Shown here in pieces: positions 62,628-64,000 of a stretch of 64,000 nt of DNA. The translations under genes and the position numbers were made by a program. Every line of letters begins with the position of its first letter. The stretch's first letter is position 1. The notes beneath the pieces were generated by a model. It was not told the DNA's origin and made no database searches. It worked only from the letters and a program-made list of their open reading frames with translations. Source of the stretch: Paenibacillus sp. MMS18-CY102 (GTDB taxonomy: Bacteria > Bacillota > Bacilli > Paenibacillales > Paenibacillaceae); the NCBI RefSeq assembly GCF_009789195.1, contig NZ_WSTC01000005.1, forward strand, positions 1 to 64,000, read 5' to 3'.

Positions 62628-64000
62628 GATTTCGTTCCCCTTATCGCTTCTTCCGCCACGAGCCGGTCATCGAAGGAAAATGTTTCTTTCCCAATTTCTT
62701 GATACGTTTCGTGGCCTTTCCCCGCAATCAATACTACATCGCCCGGGCTTGCCATTTCAACCGCTTTTTCAATCGCATGCCTTCTGTCTTCGATAAGCAT
62801 ATATCGATCAGATGCAATGCCATCCGCCTTCAGCCCTTCTTCTACATCGAGCAAAATCGCATGCGGGTTTTCTGATCGCGGGTTATCGCTTGTGATGACA
62901 CATACATCAGCATACTTCGCTGCAATGCTTCCCATAATCGGGCGCTTCGTCCGATCCCGGTCACCGCCACAGCCGAAGACACAAATGATACGGCCTTCTA
63001 CGAATTCCTTAACGGTGCGAAGCACGTTTTCCAGCCCATCCGGCGTATGCGCATAATCGACGATGACAGCGTATGGCTGCCCTGCATCTACCGATTCCAC
63101 GCGGCCAGGAACGCCTGGCAAAGCTTCAAGGCTTTGCTTGATCGCCTCTATGCTGATGCCCTCAAGCAATGCAACCGACGTAGCAGCCAGCGCATTGTAC
63201 ACATTGAACTTGCCAACCATCCGGATCGAAATATCAGCCCCGCCGCGGAACGTTTCCAAGCGGAATGTCGTGCCTCTCGACGTTATTCGAATGTTGCTTG
63301 CGCGAACATCCGCTTCACGGTCTATTCCATATGTAAGAACCTCAACTGCTGCTGCTTTCGCAAACGTTTCTGAAGCTGCATCATCTGCATTCAACACCGC
63401 ATAGCTGCGCTCTGCCTCCGCCTCGCTATACGTGTTGCCAAGGCGTGAAAACAGCAGTGATTTTGCCGCCGCATACTGCTCCATGGTCCCGTGATAGTCG
63501 AGATGGTCTTGCGTAAGGTTCGTAAACACGCCAATGCGGAAACGGCAGCCCCACACTCGCCCTTGATCCAGCGCATGGGAGGATACCTCCATTGCACAGC
63601 TATCCACGCCGGCATCCGCCATCGCGGCCAAATACTGCTGGAGCTGCAGCGCTCCCGGCGTCGTGCCCGACATCGGAAGCGTCTTGCCCGCATAACGCGT
63701 TTCAATCGTACCGATTACGCCAGCTGATTGCCCGGCGTCCGATAGAATGCGTTCAATCAAATACGTTGTTGTCGTCTTGCCGTTCGTTCCCGTCACGCCG
63801 ATTAGGCGAAGCTTTTGGCTTGGATGATCATAGAAGCGGTCCGCGATGATCGCCATCGCCAAACGCGAATCCTTCACAATTAATTGTGGAATAGCAACGT
63901 CTAGCTTGCGCTCAACGATAAGCGCAGCAGCGCCCTTGGACGCCGCTGCTGCTGCAAAGTCATGCCCATCTACTTTATGGCCGGGCAGACAGAAAAATAA
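62624..64000 (-). CDS. murE: UDP-MurNAc-tripeptide synthetase MurE (partial, 5' end outside window)
   Basis: The open frame runs to the right edge; the first residues in the window are LFFCLPGHKVDGHDFA, so the N-terminus is missing. Motifs seen: GVTGTNGKTTTTYLIERIL, QDHLDYHGTMEQYAAAK, and SDNPRSENP. The DNPR motif marks the meso-diaminopimelate-adding form, which fits dapL in the same window and an A1gamma-type wall. Confidence 0.96.
   Translation of the reverse strand, partial: LFFCLPGHKVDGHDFAAAAASKGAAALIVERKLDVAIPQLIVKDSRLAMAIIADRFYDHPSQKLRLIGVTGTNGKTTTTYLIERILSDAGQSAGVIGTIETRYAGKTLPMSGTTPGALQLQQYLAAMADAGVDSCAMEVSSHALDQGRVWGCRFRIGVFTNLTQDHLDYHGTMEQYAAAKSLLFSRLGNTYSEAEAERSYAVLNADDAASETFAKAAAVEVLTYGIDREADVRASNIRITSRGTTFRLETFRGGADISIRMVGKFNVYNALAATSVALLEGISIEAIKQSLEALPGVPGRVESVDAGQPYAVIVDYAHTPDGLENVLRTVKEFVEGRIICVFGCGGDRDRTKRPIMGSIAAKYADVCVITSDNPRSENPHAILLDVEEGLKADGIASDRYMLIEDRRHAIEKAVEMASPGDVVLIAGKGHETYQEIGKETFSFDDRLVAEEAIRGTKS

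Overview
The window reads as chromosome of an endospore-forming Bacillota, most likely Paenibacillus or a close relative in Paenibacillaceae. The reasons are the sporulation genes spoIIGA, sigE and sigG beside ftsAZ, LL-diaminopimelate aminotransferase (dapL), a DUF5665 protein, secreted proteins with SLH and copper-amine-oxidase-like stalk domains, and roughly balanced base composition. No CRISPR array, insertion sequence or rRNA gene was seen.

The left 12 kb is accessory and mixed. A VgrG/Pvc8-like contractile-injection protein runs off the left edge. An XRE repressor and a small protein resembling a degenerate ImmA follow. Then comes a compact agr-like peptide-signalling module on the minus strand: a small HTH protein, a seven-helix membrane protein resembling an AgrC sensor without its kinase, an AgrB peptidase that seems to need a non-standard ATA start, and a previously unlisted 41-residue AgrD-type pheromone precursor. 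A CPBP-family membrane protease gene lies divergently, and two near-identical 14-bp palindromes sit between the two promoters. YkuD transpeptidase, LysE exporter, SLH protein, radical SAM protein, ung, a small alarmone synthetase and a leucine-rich-repeat stalk protein come next, then two tRNA genes.

From about 13 to 22 kb there is a five-gene MacB-like export operon (two ATPases, lipoprotein adaptor, FtsX-type permease, solute-binding lipoprotein) and a chemotaxis receptor. From 22.3 to 31.4 kb is the pyrimidine operon pyrR-B-C-AA-AB-F-E, with a consensus promoter and a PyrR attenuator in its leader. dapL, the rluD-like/lspA pair, a DksA-like zinc-finger gene and a DUF5665 gene follow.

From 36 to 64 kb is the cell-division and cell-wall region, nearly all on the minus strand. 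In transcription order it runs murE, murF, mraY, murD, ftsW/spoVE, murG, murB, murA, divIB, ftsA, ftsZ, spoIIGA, sigE, then a GntR/ABC-transporter operon, sigG, ylmC, pgeF, ylmE, sepF, ylmG, ylmH, divIVA and T-box-controlled ileS. These genes make the lipid-linked peptidoglycan precursor, build the septum, and start mother-cell and forespore transcription. A good sigma-H-type promoter precedes ftsA and possible Spo0A boxes precede spoIIGA. The unusual point is the GntR/ABC operon between sigE and sigG.
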